Part shown: positions 8,869-16,934 of the stretch, piece after piece | How positions within the stretch are numbered: position 1 is the stretch's first letter | Layout of the letters: each line of letters starts with the position of its first letter | Assembly: GCF_001544015.1 (NCBI RefSeq) | Contig: NZ_AP014924.1 | Span: 372,001-436,000, forward strand | Direction of reading: 5' to 3' | Source: Limnochorda pilosa | Lineage (GTDB): Bacteria > Bacillota > Limnochordia > Limnochordales > Limnochordaceae | DNA length: 64,000 bases | Translations under genes and position numbers: made by a program | Notes under the pieces: generated by a model | Seen by the model: the letters and a program-made list of their open reading frames with translations, nothing else | Told to the model about the DNA's origin: nothing | Databases searched by the model: none

Positions 8869-9339
8869 ATGCAAGGATTCGCAGTGCGGCGGCAGATGTT
8901 GAGCCGTCTGGGCGTCGCATCCTTCGTGCTGTTGCTGGGAGGCCTCCTCCTGGCGCGGGGGGCATCGGCGCAAGCTTTTCAGATGATCTCGGCCCAAGAT
9001 CTGAGGTCGCTGATCGATGGGCCCGAGGCTCCGGTCGTGTTGGACGTACGGCTGGCCGACGAGGTTTCGGTACTGGGCAAGATCCCGGAGGCGACGGTCG
9101 TCTCCCTGAACGACCTCATGCTTCAAGTGTCCTCCGTTGTGCCCGACCAGGGCGCAACTGTCGTCATCTACGCGGCAAGCGACGCCACGGCGAAGATGGC
9201 CGCGTTGGCCCTCACCCAACTCCTCGGTTACACCGACGTACGGTTTCTCGAGGGAGGCTTCGACGCCTGGGACCTATCGGGATACCCCGTGGAACCGTGG
9301 GAGGGTCCTCAGGCGGCACCCATTCCCGGAGGCTGCTAA
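8869..9339 (+). CDS. secreted rhodanese-like protein without the catalytic cysteine
   Basis: The roughly 156-residue product has a signal peptide followed by one rhodanese fold: QDLRSLIDGPEAPVVLDVR, then IPEATVVSLNDL, VVIYAASDATAKMAALAL and FLEGGFDAWDLSGYPV. In active rhodaneses the loop after VVIY starts with Cys; here it reads Ala-Ala-Ser, so persulfide transfer by the usual residue is not possible. The only cysteine in the mature part is the final residue. ATG 8869 is used; 8860 and 8896 are alternatives with no decisive ribosome site. It sits between two UGSC-family genes, so a binding or scaffolding role in the same extracytoplasmic system is inferred. Confidence 0.7.
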   Translation: MQGFAVRRQMLSRLGVASFVLLLGGLLLARGASAQAFQMISAQDLRSLIDGPEAPVVLDVRLADEVSVLGKIPEATVVSLNDLMLQVSSVVPDQGATVVIYAASDATAKMAALALTQLLGYTDVRFLEGGFDAWDLSGYPVEPWEGPQAAPIPGGC

Positions 9340-9378
9340 CCACGAGAGGATAGGATCAGGCGTGACCGAGCGACGGGG

Positions 9379-9405
9379 CTGGTCGCTCCCGATGGGAGCG
9401 GCCAG
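9379..9405 (+). other. intercistronic stem-loop
   Basis: A 12-bp stem CTGGTCGCTCCC (9379-9390) / GGGAGCGGCCAG (9394-9405) with one G-U pair and loop GAT. No T-run follows. It lies between the rhodanese-like gene and the third selenoprotein gene. Confidence 0.6.
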
Positions 9406-9457
9406 TCTCCTCCATCGGGAAACGCGGGTGGAGCGGCATGGAGTGGAGATACGCTCT

Positions 9458-11269
9458 ATGGATATGTGGGTAAGAAGGAGGTTCGCCCAAGTGCACGGTG
9501 CGCGTGGTTGGCGGAGATGGAGCATGCTCTTGGCCGTCGTCATGTCGTGGTCGTTGGCTGCGGCCATCAGCCCTACGGCCTCAGCTGCCGTTCAGTTCTC
9601 GGTGTTGAATCCATCGGCCGAAATCGAAATCACCCATCCGATCGCTGCCCGACCGGGAGACCTCAACGGCAAGAGGATCGGCCTCTGGGCTTCGTCCGCC
9701 GATCCAATCTACGGGTACGGTGCCGCGTTCCTCGAGAGCCTCGGCGAAGCTCTTCAGGAGCGGTACCCAGACATTGCGTTGATCCCGCCGGCGGAGTTCC
9801 CAACGGACTACCACATGCAGGACGAACTCTTCGCAGCGATCGAGGCCCACGGCGTGGAGGCCGTCATCGGCGGGGTGGGCGGCTGAGGCGGGTGCAATCG
9901 GGCGATGGGTCTCATCGCCGTCGAGCTCGAAAAGGCGGGTATCCCGACCACGTTCGTGCTGTTCGAGGACCAGGAAGCGACCTTTCTTGCTCAGGCAGGC
10001 TTGAACGGCCAAGGTGTGCTGCCCGCCGTGACCGTGCCGGCAGCTGAACTGACGGAAGAAGCGCGCGCTCGGCAAGCCGGACGTGAAGTCGTGGATGACG
10101 TAGTGAACGGGCTTACCCGAGGCATCCCACCCTATCTGGAACGCAACGAGAATAGGCTGATTCCGTCTCCTTCGGTCTTGACGTTTAGGGGCGAAGACTA
10201 CGGCGGGGCCTATCAGGCCTTCATGGAGACGTTCACCGAGAGGCGTTGGGGGGACGGCCTGCCTTTGATCCCACCGACACCGGAGCGGGTGGAATGGGTC
10301 CTCGAGGGGACCGATCGCACGCCGGGCACCGTCCTTGGCGCCATGGGGCCCAGCATGGGAGAGGTCACGGTGCGTCAGCTGGCCATCAACGCGGCCATGG
10401 CAGGAGCTCGACCCGAGCACCTGCCGGTCATCATCGCGGCCATGGAGGCCATCACCGCCTACCCTTACGACTACCATGCGCCTCTGGCTCGCGGTGTGGC
10501 GCCACTGGTGATCGTGAACGGGCCGATCGTGGATCAACTGGGGATCAACCACGCACAGAACGAGCTGGGGCCCCACCCGGGCTATCCGGCCGGGGCCGTG
10601 ATCGGTCGGGCCATCAACCTTGCCATGCGCAATCTCGGCGGGTTTGGCCGAGGGTACGTTCCACCCGCCCAGCACGGGCAACCAGGAACGTACACGGGCC
10701 TCGTCATCGGTGAGGCAGAGGACGTGGTGCCCTGGACACCCCTCAACGTGGAACTGGGCTTTGAGCGGGGAACGAATACGGTGACGGTCCTCGGTGTGTC
10801 TGGAACCGTCGGCGTTCCTGGACCCAACCCGGAGCACGCGGCGGCCTTCGTGCCCCCGAGTATCCCATTCTGGCCGTCAACGCGGTTCGCGTGGCAACGT
10901 TCCACCGTCGGCGTCCTCCTGGTCACGCCTTTGCAGGCGCGGCGTTTCTTCGGCCAAGGGCGGTCCAAGCAGGACATCAAGGAGGTTCTGTACACCTACG
11001 CCCGGACCCCTCGTGACGAATTCGAGCGGACGTGGCAACTCGATGAGTTCGAACCGACCGGATTCATTGGGTGGCTCCTCCGGACCACTCCCGAAGACGA
11101 GCCCATTCCGATCGCTGCTGGCCCCGACAGCTTCCTCGTGGTCACAGCCGGCGGGTGGGACAGCTCGGTCGCGTTCTCGTGGCTGTTCACAGACCTCTAT
11201 ATGAACGTTCCAACAACCAAGGTGGTGCACCTTCCACAGGACTGGGAGGACCTCTTGAGCGAGCGGTAG
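9458..11269 (+). CDS. secreted selenoprotein, UGGC variant of the UGSC family (UGA read as Sec143)
   Basis: One TGA (9884-9886) interrupts an otherwise open frame from ATG 9458 to TAG 11267-11269. Read through, it is 603 residues with Sec143 in U-G-G-C, followed by NRAMGLIAVELEKAGIPT. The flanking U-x-x-C then alpha-helix then AGIPT layout resembles the selenoprotein B family of glycine/betaine reductases. A signal peptide covers about residues 1-43. The C-terminal part matches the other paralogues (GLPLIPPTPERVEWVL, AINAAMAGARPEHLP, a final VVTAGGWDSSV). The N-terminal domain is divergent and lacks WNGKHNG. The reaction is unknown; exported selenol redox chemistry is inferred. Confidence 0.85.
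9884..9919 (+). promoter_or_regulatory. SECIS-like element with GGUCU loop
   Basis: UGA (9884-9886) is followed after 14 bases by a perfect 7-bp stem GGCGATG (9901-9907) / CATCGCC (9913-9919). The loop GGTCT matches the apical loop of the well-studied E. coli formate dehydrogenase SECIS, where the G and U contact SelB. It differs in sequence from the two upstream elements. Confidence 0.8.
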
Positions 11270-11290
11270 GGCAGGGAAGGGGATCGATCT

Positions 11291-12778
11291 GTGACGGGAC
11301 GGTATCGTGAGCCACGACGACACAGCAGCACCGTGCTGATGTTGATCGTCCTTCTGGGAGCGAGCCAGGCAGTTCGGGCATCGGCGTCCAGTGCTGACCC
11401 GGTTCCCTCGCACGCACGGGGGGCCCTGGAGAGTTGCGAGATGTGCCACTTCAGCCGCCAGCGCCTTATCCAGACGGCGGACTCGCCTGAGGAGGCGGAG
11501 GCGGTCTGGGTGGATCAGAGGGCCTTTCTCATGGCGAGGCATCCCTTTCAATGTGTCGTCTGTCACGGAGGGGTGTCGCCGGCAAGCGGGAAGGAGATGG
11601 CCCACGAAGGGCTCATTGAGGACCCGGGAGCACCGGAGGTGCTGGGCCAGTCGTGCGGGCAGGAGAAGTGCCATCCAGAGATAGCCGAAACCTACCCCAC
11701 TTCCCTTCACGCTACCGTTCAGGGTCTCAAGAACGGGGCTTATGAGGTGTTGCCCCCCGAGGAGGCGGAGCGGGTTGTCTCCGGCCGGTGCAATACGTGC
11801 CACGCAGGGTGTTCGGATTGCCACCTCGCTGAGGGCGACGGGAACCTGCGCGTGGCCAGCCACGACTTCAGCGCGACGAACGGCTCGGACGTCTGCATCC
11901 GCTGCCATCAGGAAACGGGAACGGGCTTCGAAGGGGCCGAGGGCTTCTTCGGCCCCAGCGTCCACGCCTCGGCTGGGCTGGAGTGCACCGATTGCCACCG
12001 GGGGTCGGAGGTACACGGCACGGGGGAGGCTCTGAGCAACCTCCGTCAGGCCATCGCGATCTCGTGCACGGACTGCCATCGGCAACCAGGTACCGTGGTA
12101 CGCGGTCTCGAAGTACCCCAGTACCAGACCGGCGGTGAGAACGTCTCCCACGCTCTCCACGAAGAGAGCCTGGACTGCACCGCGTGTCACATCGAGTGGA
12201 ACTACAACTGCTACGGCTGCCATGGCTACGACGAGGCGGCCCAACCCAAGGGCTACCAGAGCTTCGATACCGAGGTGCACCTCGCGGTGGACCCGGCGAA
12301 GGACAAGGTGGCAACGGTGGTCCACGCCCCCATGAGTCGCACCGTCGGCGGCCGGGAGTACGCATACGGCGCGTGGGCGTTCAAGAACCGCCATGCACTC
12401 CAAGTGGCCCCTCGTTCGTGCGAGGAGTGCCATGCTGACGGTTCCATCTTCATCGACAGCCGGTGGCGGCGAGCCCCCTTCGTGGGGACCTTCTCAGGCG
12501 CTGAATTCGTCGCGGACGAGACCGTCGACGCGATCCGAGTCTCCCGAGAGGCGGCGCTGGCTCTGGCGGCCTGGTTCATGCCGGAGCGAGACCAGGCGAC
12601 AGCCCAAGCTGCCCAGGTCAGTCTGGATGGGGTGGAGGAAGGGGATCACGTGGCCGTCCGGTGGGCCCTGTGGTTCTATCGGGTACTGATTCCCCTGGTC
12701 ATCGGAGGCTTCATCCTGCTCATCGTCCTGGACGTGCGAAGGCGCTCGCTGCACCGGCGGGAGGGGAGGGCTTCCTGA
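11291..12778 (+). CDS. membrane-anchored multiheme cytochrome c
   Basis: The 495-residue product has an N-terminal signal sequence, ten CxxCH heme motifs and one CGQEKCH motif (Cx4CH). This suggests up to eleven c-type hemes on the outer side of the membrane. A transmembrane helix near residues 460-480 (WFYRVLIPLVIGGFILLIVL) followed by basic residues anchors it. GTG 11291 follows AGGGAAGGGG. The stop overlaps the start of the cytochrome b gene by one base, so the two are probably made together and pass electrons between the quinol pool and exported partners. Similarity to NapC/NrfH-type or tetrathionate/DMSO chains is only general. Confidence 0.88.
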   Translation: MTGRYREPRRHSSTVLMLIVLLGASQAVRASASSADPVPSHARGALESCEMCHFSRQRLIQTADSPEEAEAVWVDQRAFLMARHPFQCVVCHGGVSPASGKEMAHEGLIEDPGAPEVLGQSCGQEKCHPEIAETYPTSLHATVQGLKNGAYEVLPPEEAERVVSGRCNTCHAGCSDCHLAEGDGNLRVASHDFSATNGSDVCIRCHQETGTGFEGAEGFFGPSVHASAGLECTDCHRGSEVHGTGEALSNLRQAIAISCTDCHRQPGTVVRGLEVPQYQTGGENVSHALHEESLDCTACHIEWNYNCYGCHGYDEAAQPKGYQSFDTEVHLAVDPAKDKVATVVHAPMSRTVGGREYAYGAWAFKNRHALQVAPRSCEECHADGSIFIDSRWRRAPFVGTFSGAEFVADETVDAIRVSREAALALAAWFMPERDQATAQAAQVSLDGVEEGDHVAVRWALWFYRVLIPLVIGGFILLIVLDVRRRSLHRREGRAS

Positions 12779-13806
12779 TGGATCAGAGGCAGAGGCATGC
12801 AGCTGGGTCCAACGAGATCAAGGGGGGGCACGGCGCACCTCCCGACCGCCACCTGCGGTTCGACGTCCCGACGCGCATCCAGCACTGGGTGATGGTGAGC
12901 GCATTCGTCGTCCTGTCCGTGACCGGCTTGCCGCAGATGTTCTCCGGCTCCGGGACCGGTGGGGCCCTGTTGGGGTGGCTGGGCGGGCAAAGCAGTGTCC
13001 GGGCGATTCACCGCGGGGCCGCCGTCGTCTTCATGGCGGTGTTCGTGTGTCATGTCCTGGAACGGGTCTACCGAGTGCTGGTGCAGGGACGGCCCTTCCG
13101 CATCCTGCCGGGGCCGCAAGACGTACGTGACCTCATCGACGAGATCCGCTACGATCTGGGCCTGCGGGCGGAGCGCCCCCGTTATGGGCGGTTCAGTTAC
13201 GCTGAGAAGGTGGAGTACTGGTCCCTCATCTGGGGTGCGGTGATCATGGGGGCGAGCGGCCTGCTTCTCTGGAACGGGGCGGCCACCGCCGTACTGACGC
13301 AGCCAGTTGTCGTTGCGGTGGCCCGAGTCGTGCACGGCTGGGAGGCGGTGCTGGCCGTCCTGGCCATCGTCATCTGGCACGTCTACCATGTCCACGTGCG
13401 ACACGTAAACCGGAGCATGTTCACAGGCTACCTGACCCGGGAGGAGATGCTCGAGGAGCACCCGCGCGAGCTTGAGGAGGCAGGCGAGACTCCTCCGGTG
13501 GTCATGGGGTGGCGGCGGTCTGTTCGCCTGGCAGGGGCCCTGCTCTCGACGGGGCTCGTGGTCTGCTTCGTGGTGGCGGCGGGCTGGTGGATGAGTCTGG
13601 ATCCATCAGGGTTGGTGCCTCCCGAGGAGGCGCGGGGGACGGTCCTGGCAGCAACGCCCAGGGCGTGGGGGCCGTCCGTACCCCACGACGTAAGCACCCG
13701 TCCCGGCTGCGGGGGCTGCCACGGAACCAGGGCAGCCTGGCCGGGACCCGGCTTCACAGCCCAGCTACCGGCCGAGACGTGCCTCTCCTGCCACGCCCAG
13801 CAGTAG
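12778..13806 (+). CDS. cytochrome b561-type membrane subunit with a C-terminal diheme c tail
   Basis: The 342-residue product resembles the cytochrome b subunit of formate dehydrogenase and thiosulfate reductase. It has HWVMVSAFVVLSVTG, then IHRGAAVVFMAVFVCHV, then HGWEAVLAVLAIVIWHVYHVHV, giving several conserved His in four helices. An extra helix near residues 250-270 leads to a short exported tail with two heme motifs, CGGCH and CLSCH. The ATG at 12778 overlaps the upstream stop. It is likely the quinol-oxidising partner of the multiheme protein. The fused diheme tail is not usual for this family and would give a direct electron exit. Confidence 0.85.
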   Translation: MDQRQRHAAGSNEIKGGHGAPPDRHLRFDVPTRIQHWVMVSAFVVLSVTGLPQMFSGSGTGGALLGWLGGQSSVRAIHRGAAVVFMAVFVCHVLERVYRVLVQGRPFRILPGPQDVRDLIDEIRYDLGLRAERPRYGRFSYAEKVEYWSLIWGAVIMGASGLLLWNGAATAVLTQPVVVAVARVVHGWEAVLAVLAIVIWHVYHVHVRHVNRSMFTGYLTREEMLEEHPRELEEAGETPPVVMGWRRSVRLAGALLSTGLVVCFVVAAGWWMSLDPSGLVPPEEARGTVLAATPRAWGPSVPHDVSTRPGCGGCHGTRAAWPGPGFTAQLPAETCLSCHAQQ

Positions 13807-13897
13807 GCGGGCGACAGTGAGCGAACCGAGACGATCCGGGACCGAGGGCTCGCAGGACCCTCTCGGGCCTGGGCCTGATCCTGGAGGTGGAACACCT

Positions 13898-15043
13898 GTG
13901 AAGAAGTACCTGACGGAAATGCTCACCTGGCCTGTCCTGACGGGTCTCGTCGTCGGCGTTCTGGCTCCCGTTCTCGTGAAGCTGGGGAATCCCCACAACA
14001 TGGGCGTCTGCGTGGCCTGCTTCACCCGGGACATCGCCGGGGCCCTGGGGTTCCACCGGACCGGGAGCGTCCAGTACCTCCGCCCGGAGATCATGGGGAT
14101 CGTCCTGGGTTCCTTGGCGGCTGGCCTGGTGTTTCGCGAGTTCCGCCCTCGAACCGGTTCCGCCCCCTTGGTCCGGTTCGTCTTGGGGTTCTTCGCCATG
14201 ATCGGTGCCTTGGTCTTCCTGGGCTGCCCGTGGCGGGCCTACCTCCGGCTGAGCGGCGGCGACTGGAACGCGCTCTATGGGATACTGGGGCTGGCGGCGG
14301 GGATCGGCGCCGGGGTGGGTTTCCTCAAGTCCGGGTTCAGCCTTGGGCGAAGCAGGCCGGCTGCACCCGCCCTCGGTTGGATGATGCCAGCAATCATGGT
14401 GGGTCTGCTGCTCTTGGCGGTCCTCGCGCCGCAGTCAGGCCTCGCTGCGGACGGAAGCCCCACAGGTCCCGTCTTCTTCTCTACCCAGGGCCCGGGGAGC
14501 CAGCATGCACCCTGGCTGAGCTCCCTGGGAGTGGGGCTCCTCCTTGGCTTCCTGGCCCAGCGCAGCAGATTCTGCACCGTGGGTGCGCTGCGTGACGTGA
14601 TGCTCTTCAGGGAGACGCATCTCTTAGGGGGAATCGTCGCGCTGATGGCCGCTGCCTTCGTGACGAACGTAGTCCTGGGCGAATTCCATGCCGGTTTTGA
14701 GAACCAGCCGGTGGCTCATTCGAACGTGCTCTGGAACGTCGGGGGCATGGTGCTGGCCGGTCTCGCCTTCACCCTGGCAGGTGGCTGTCCGGGCCGGCAA
14801 CTGATTCTGTCGGGCGAAGGGGACGGGGACGCGGCACTCTTCGTCCTCGGGATGCTTGCGGGGGCCGGAGCGGCGCACAACTTCAACATGGCCAGTTCCC
14901 CGGCCGGTCCCGGTGCGTACGGGCCCGCAGCGACCCTGGTGGGCTTGGTGATCTGCACGGTGCTCGGATTCACGATGCGCGAGGTGCCTGAGCAGAGGGC
15001 CAGCGCTACAGGATGGGGTGCGGCGAGCCAGGTCAGCAAGTAG
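13898..15043 (+). CDS. yedE: selenium metabolism membrane protein YedE/FdhT
   Basis: The 381-residue polytopic membrane protein matches the YeeE/YedE family in its selenium-linked form. NPHNMGVCVACFTRDIAGALG (30-50, Cys38 and Cys41), GCPWRAYLRLSGGD, RSRFCTVGALRDV and GGCPGRQLILSGEGDGDAA are hallmark segments. YedE is proposed to take up a selenium or sulfur species for selenoprotein synthesis. GTG 13898 is chosen because GGAGGTGG lies 8 bases upstream; an earlier GTG at 13817 would add a non-conserved extension. It is the first of four consecutive genes for selenium or sulfur handling. Confidence 0.92.
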   Translation: MKKYLTEMLTWPVLTGLVVGVLAPVLVKLGNPHNMGVCVACFTRDIAGALGFHRTGSVQYLRPEIMGIVLGSLAAGLVFREFRPRTGSAPLVRFVLGFFAMIGALVFLGCPWRAYLRLSGGDWNALYGILGLAAGIGAGVGFLKSGFSLGRSRPAAPALGWMMPAIMVGLLLLAVLAPQSGLAADGSPTGPVFFSTQGPGSQHAPWLSSLGVGLLLGFLAQRSRFCTVGALRDVMLFRETHLLGGIVALMAAAFVTNVVLGEFHAGFENQPVAHSNVLWNVGGMVLAGLAFTLAGGCPGRQLILSGEGDGDAALFVLGMLAGAGAAHNFNMASSPAGPGAYGPAATLVGLVICTVLGFTMREVPEQRASATGWGAASQVSK

Positions 15044-15077
15044 GTGACCTTCACGACCGATTGAAGGAGGACGCGAC

Positions 15078-15296
15078 GTGGATGATGCGGTGTTGGACGC
15101 CCGGGGGCTCTCCTGCCCGGAACCGGCCCTTCGAACCGTTGAGCTGCTGGAGCGGTCACACGGCGGGACGGTGATCGTCCTGGTAGACTCGGTCAACTCC
15201 CGGGACAACGTGGCCCGTACCGCGGCCTTGCACGGCTGGCAGTCCACGGTGGTCGAGTTGGCGGGCGGAGACTATCAGGTGGTCCTTCGCAAGTGA
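15078..15296 (+). CDS. TusA/YedF-like sulfurtransferase-family protein
   Basis: This 72-residue protein has the TusA/SirA fold with the signature LDARGLSCPEPALRT (7-21), including the conserved Cys-Pro. It corresponds to the N-terminal half of YedF, the partner of YedE in selenium metabolism; the second YedF domain is absent. GTG 15078 follows AAGGAGG (15064-15070). Its stop overlaps the start of the desulfurase gene (GTGA), so translation is coupled. It probably carries sulfur or selenium on the cysteine. Confidence 0.88.
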   Translation: MDDAVLDARGLSCPEPALRTVELLERSHGGTVIVLVDSVNSRDNVARTAALHGWQSTVVELAGGDYQVVLRK

Positions 15297-16447
15297 TCTA
15301 CATGGACCATGCAGCGACCTCGTGGCCCAAGCCCCCTGAGGTCCTCAAGGCGATGATACAGTACCTGGAAGAGTCTGGCGGCAATCCGGGGCGCTCAGGG
15401 CATCGTCTCTCGGTCGCCGCGGGCCGGATCATCTACGAGACTCGGGAAGCAGTGGCCGAGTTGCTGGGCGTGCGTGATCCCCTGCGGGTCATCTTCACGC
15501 TCAATGCGACGCACGCGATCAACCTGGTCCTGAGAGCCACGCTCCGTCCAGGAGATCGTGTGGTCGTTACGGGTATGGAGCACAATGCGGTGATGAGGCC
15601 CCTGCGGGCCATGGCGGTCAAGCACGGGATTCAGGTCGTGGTAGCGCCGGCCCAATCCGACGGGAGCACCGATGTGGCACAGGTGGGACCACTGCTGCAG
15701 CCGAAAGCCCGCCTTCTGGTGGCTGCTCATGCGAGCAACGTCACTGGGACTCTCGCGCCGATGGAAGAGCTCTCCCGCCTCGCGCACGCCGCGGGGGCGT
15801 TGGTCTTGGCGGACGCTGCGCAGACCGTGGGTGCGGTTCCCATCGGAATAGGGCACATGGGGGCGGACTTCCTCGTCTTCAGTGGCCACAAGGGCCTTCT
15901 GGGACCACCTGGCACGGGCGGGGTCGCCCTGGGCGACGGGGTGGATGCCACAGCCCTCGAGCCGCTGATCCTTGGTGGAACGGGGAGCCGCTCCGAATCT
16001 GAGGAGCCGCCCGCCCACCTCCCGGACCGGTTCGAGGTCGGGACGCCCAACGGTGTCGGACTGGCCGGGTTGGGGGCCGGGGTACGCTGGGTGCAGAGCC
16101 ACGGGGTGGAGGAGCTTCGCGCGCGGGAGATGAGCCTGCGCAGACAACTCGTCGAAGGGCTCAAGACGTTGCGCGGGGTCGTCGTTCACGGACCGCGCAA
16201 TCCCGCAGATGCCACGGCGGTGGTTTCGTTCACCGTGCTGGGTCGCTCGGTGTCCGAGATCGGATCACAGCTTGACGAACGTTTCGGGATCCTGTGCAGG
16301 GTGGGTCTCCACTGCGCGCCGCGCGCCCACCGAAGCATTGGAACCTATCCAGAGGGTACAGTCCGACTTTCGCCGGGCCCGTTCATCGAACCTGCGGACA
16401 TTGACGCGGTGCTCTCTGCGCTGAGACAGGTGGTGGCACGTTCATGA
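15293..16447 (+). CDS. cysteine desulfurase / selenocysteine lyase family PLP enzyme
   Basis: This class V aminotransferase-fold enzyme has 384 residues. It begins YMDHAATSWPKP, binds PLP through Lys200 in SGHKG, and carries the catalytic-type Cys341 in GLHCAP followed by AHRSIG. The pattern fits the cysteine desulfurase family close to SufS/CsdB. Such enzymes release sulfur from cysteine or selenium from selenocysteine. The overlap with the TusA-like gene upstream and the DUF3343 gene downstream points to a selenium or persulfide delivery unit for the selenoproteins and perhaps for the molybdoenzymes. Substrate choice cannot be read from sequence. Confidence 0.9.
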   Translation: MIYMDHAATSWPKPPEVLKAMIQYLEESGGNPGRSGHRLSVAAGRIIYETREAVAELLGVRDPLRVIFTLNATHAINLVLRATLRPGDRVVVTGMEHNAVMRPLRAMAVKHGIQVVVAPAQSDGSTDVAQVGPLLQPKARLLVAAHASNVTGTLAPMEELSRLAHAAGALVLADAAQTVGAVPIGIGHMGADFLVFSGHKGLLGPPGTGGVALGDGVDATALEPLILGGTGSRSESEEPPAHLPDRFEVGTPNGVGLAGLGAGVRWVQSHGVEELRAREMSLRRQLVEGLKTLRGVVVHGPRNPADATAVVSFTVLGRSVSEIGSQLDERFGILCRVGLHCAPRAHRSIGTYPEGTVRLSPGPFIEPADIDAVLSALRQVVARS

Positions 16448-16716
16448 ATCCACAGGGTGTCGTCCTCTTCCATACCAGTTCGTCCGCATTCCGAGCAGAG
16501 AAGATTCTCTTGCGGGATGGGCTCCGCTGCAAGCTCATACCCACACCCCGGGAGATGTCCAGTGACTGCGGAATAGCGCTGTGGTTTGCAGGCGTTCGGC
16601 CCGATCATGTGGCCGGCCTGCTGGATTCGGCGAACGTGGAGGTTGCGGCGATCCACGGGACAGGTGGAACGCGGGGCAGAGTCCAACGGATCTCTCGGCC
16701 TGAGAACGGTTCTTAG
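16444..16716 (+). CDS. DUF3343 putative Se/S carrier-like protein
   Basis: A 90-residue protein with the DUF3343 pattern: FHTSSSAFRAEKILLRDG, then KLIPTPREMSSDCGIAL with the conserved single Cys. Members are small thiol carriers often found beside selenium or sulfur genes; function is not proven. The ATG overlaps the desulfurase stop (ATGA), so it is translationally coupled and is the last gene of the selenium supply block. Confidence 0.85.
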   Translation: MNPQGVVLFHTSSSAFRAEKILLRDGLRCKLIPTPREMSSDCGIALWFAGVRPDHVAGLLDSANVEVAAIHGTGGTRGRVQRISRPENGS

Positions 16717-16782
16717 ATTCTTCGCTGGAGCCCCCGGTAGTGCATGGGCTGACTGTCCCGAGGATAGGTGACGAAGATCCCG

Positions 16783-16812
16783 TTGAAATGGCCTCTGACG
16801 GAGGCGTAGGAT
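16783..16812 (+). promoter_or_regulatory. promoter of the first DMSO-reductase-like operon
   Basis: TTGAAA (16783-16788) and TAGGAT (16807-16812) are 18 bases apart. The surrounding sequence GGTGACGA-x-G-x-TCCCGTTGAA is shared with the region upstream of the second operon (21297-21345), where the same two boxes occur at the same spacing. Conservation across the duplication supports a real promoter. Confidence 0.6.
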
Positions 16813-16934
16813 TGGGGCCAAGACACGGCCCGCGAATCGCGGACGGACTCCATTCTGGTTCACACTCGAAACAAAGGGCGTGACCTAGCCAGCCAGTCCT
16901 GCGGCCGCGGGATCGACGTACAGGGGGGAGTCGT

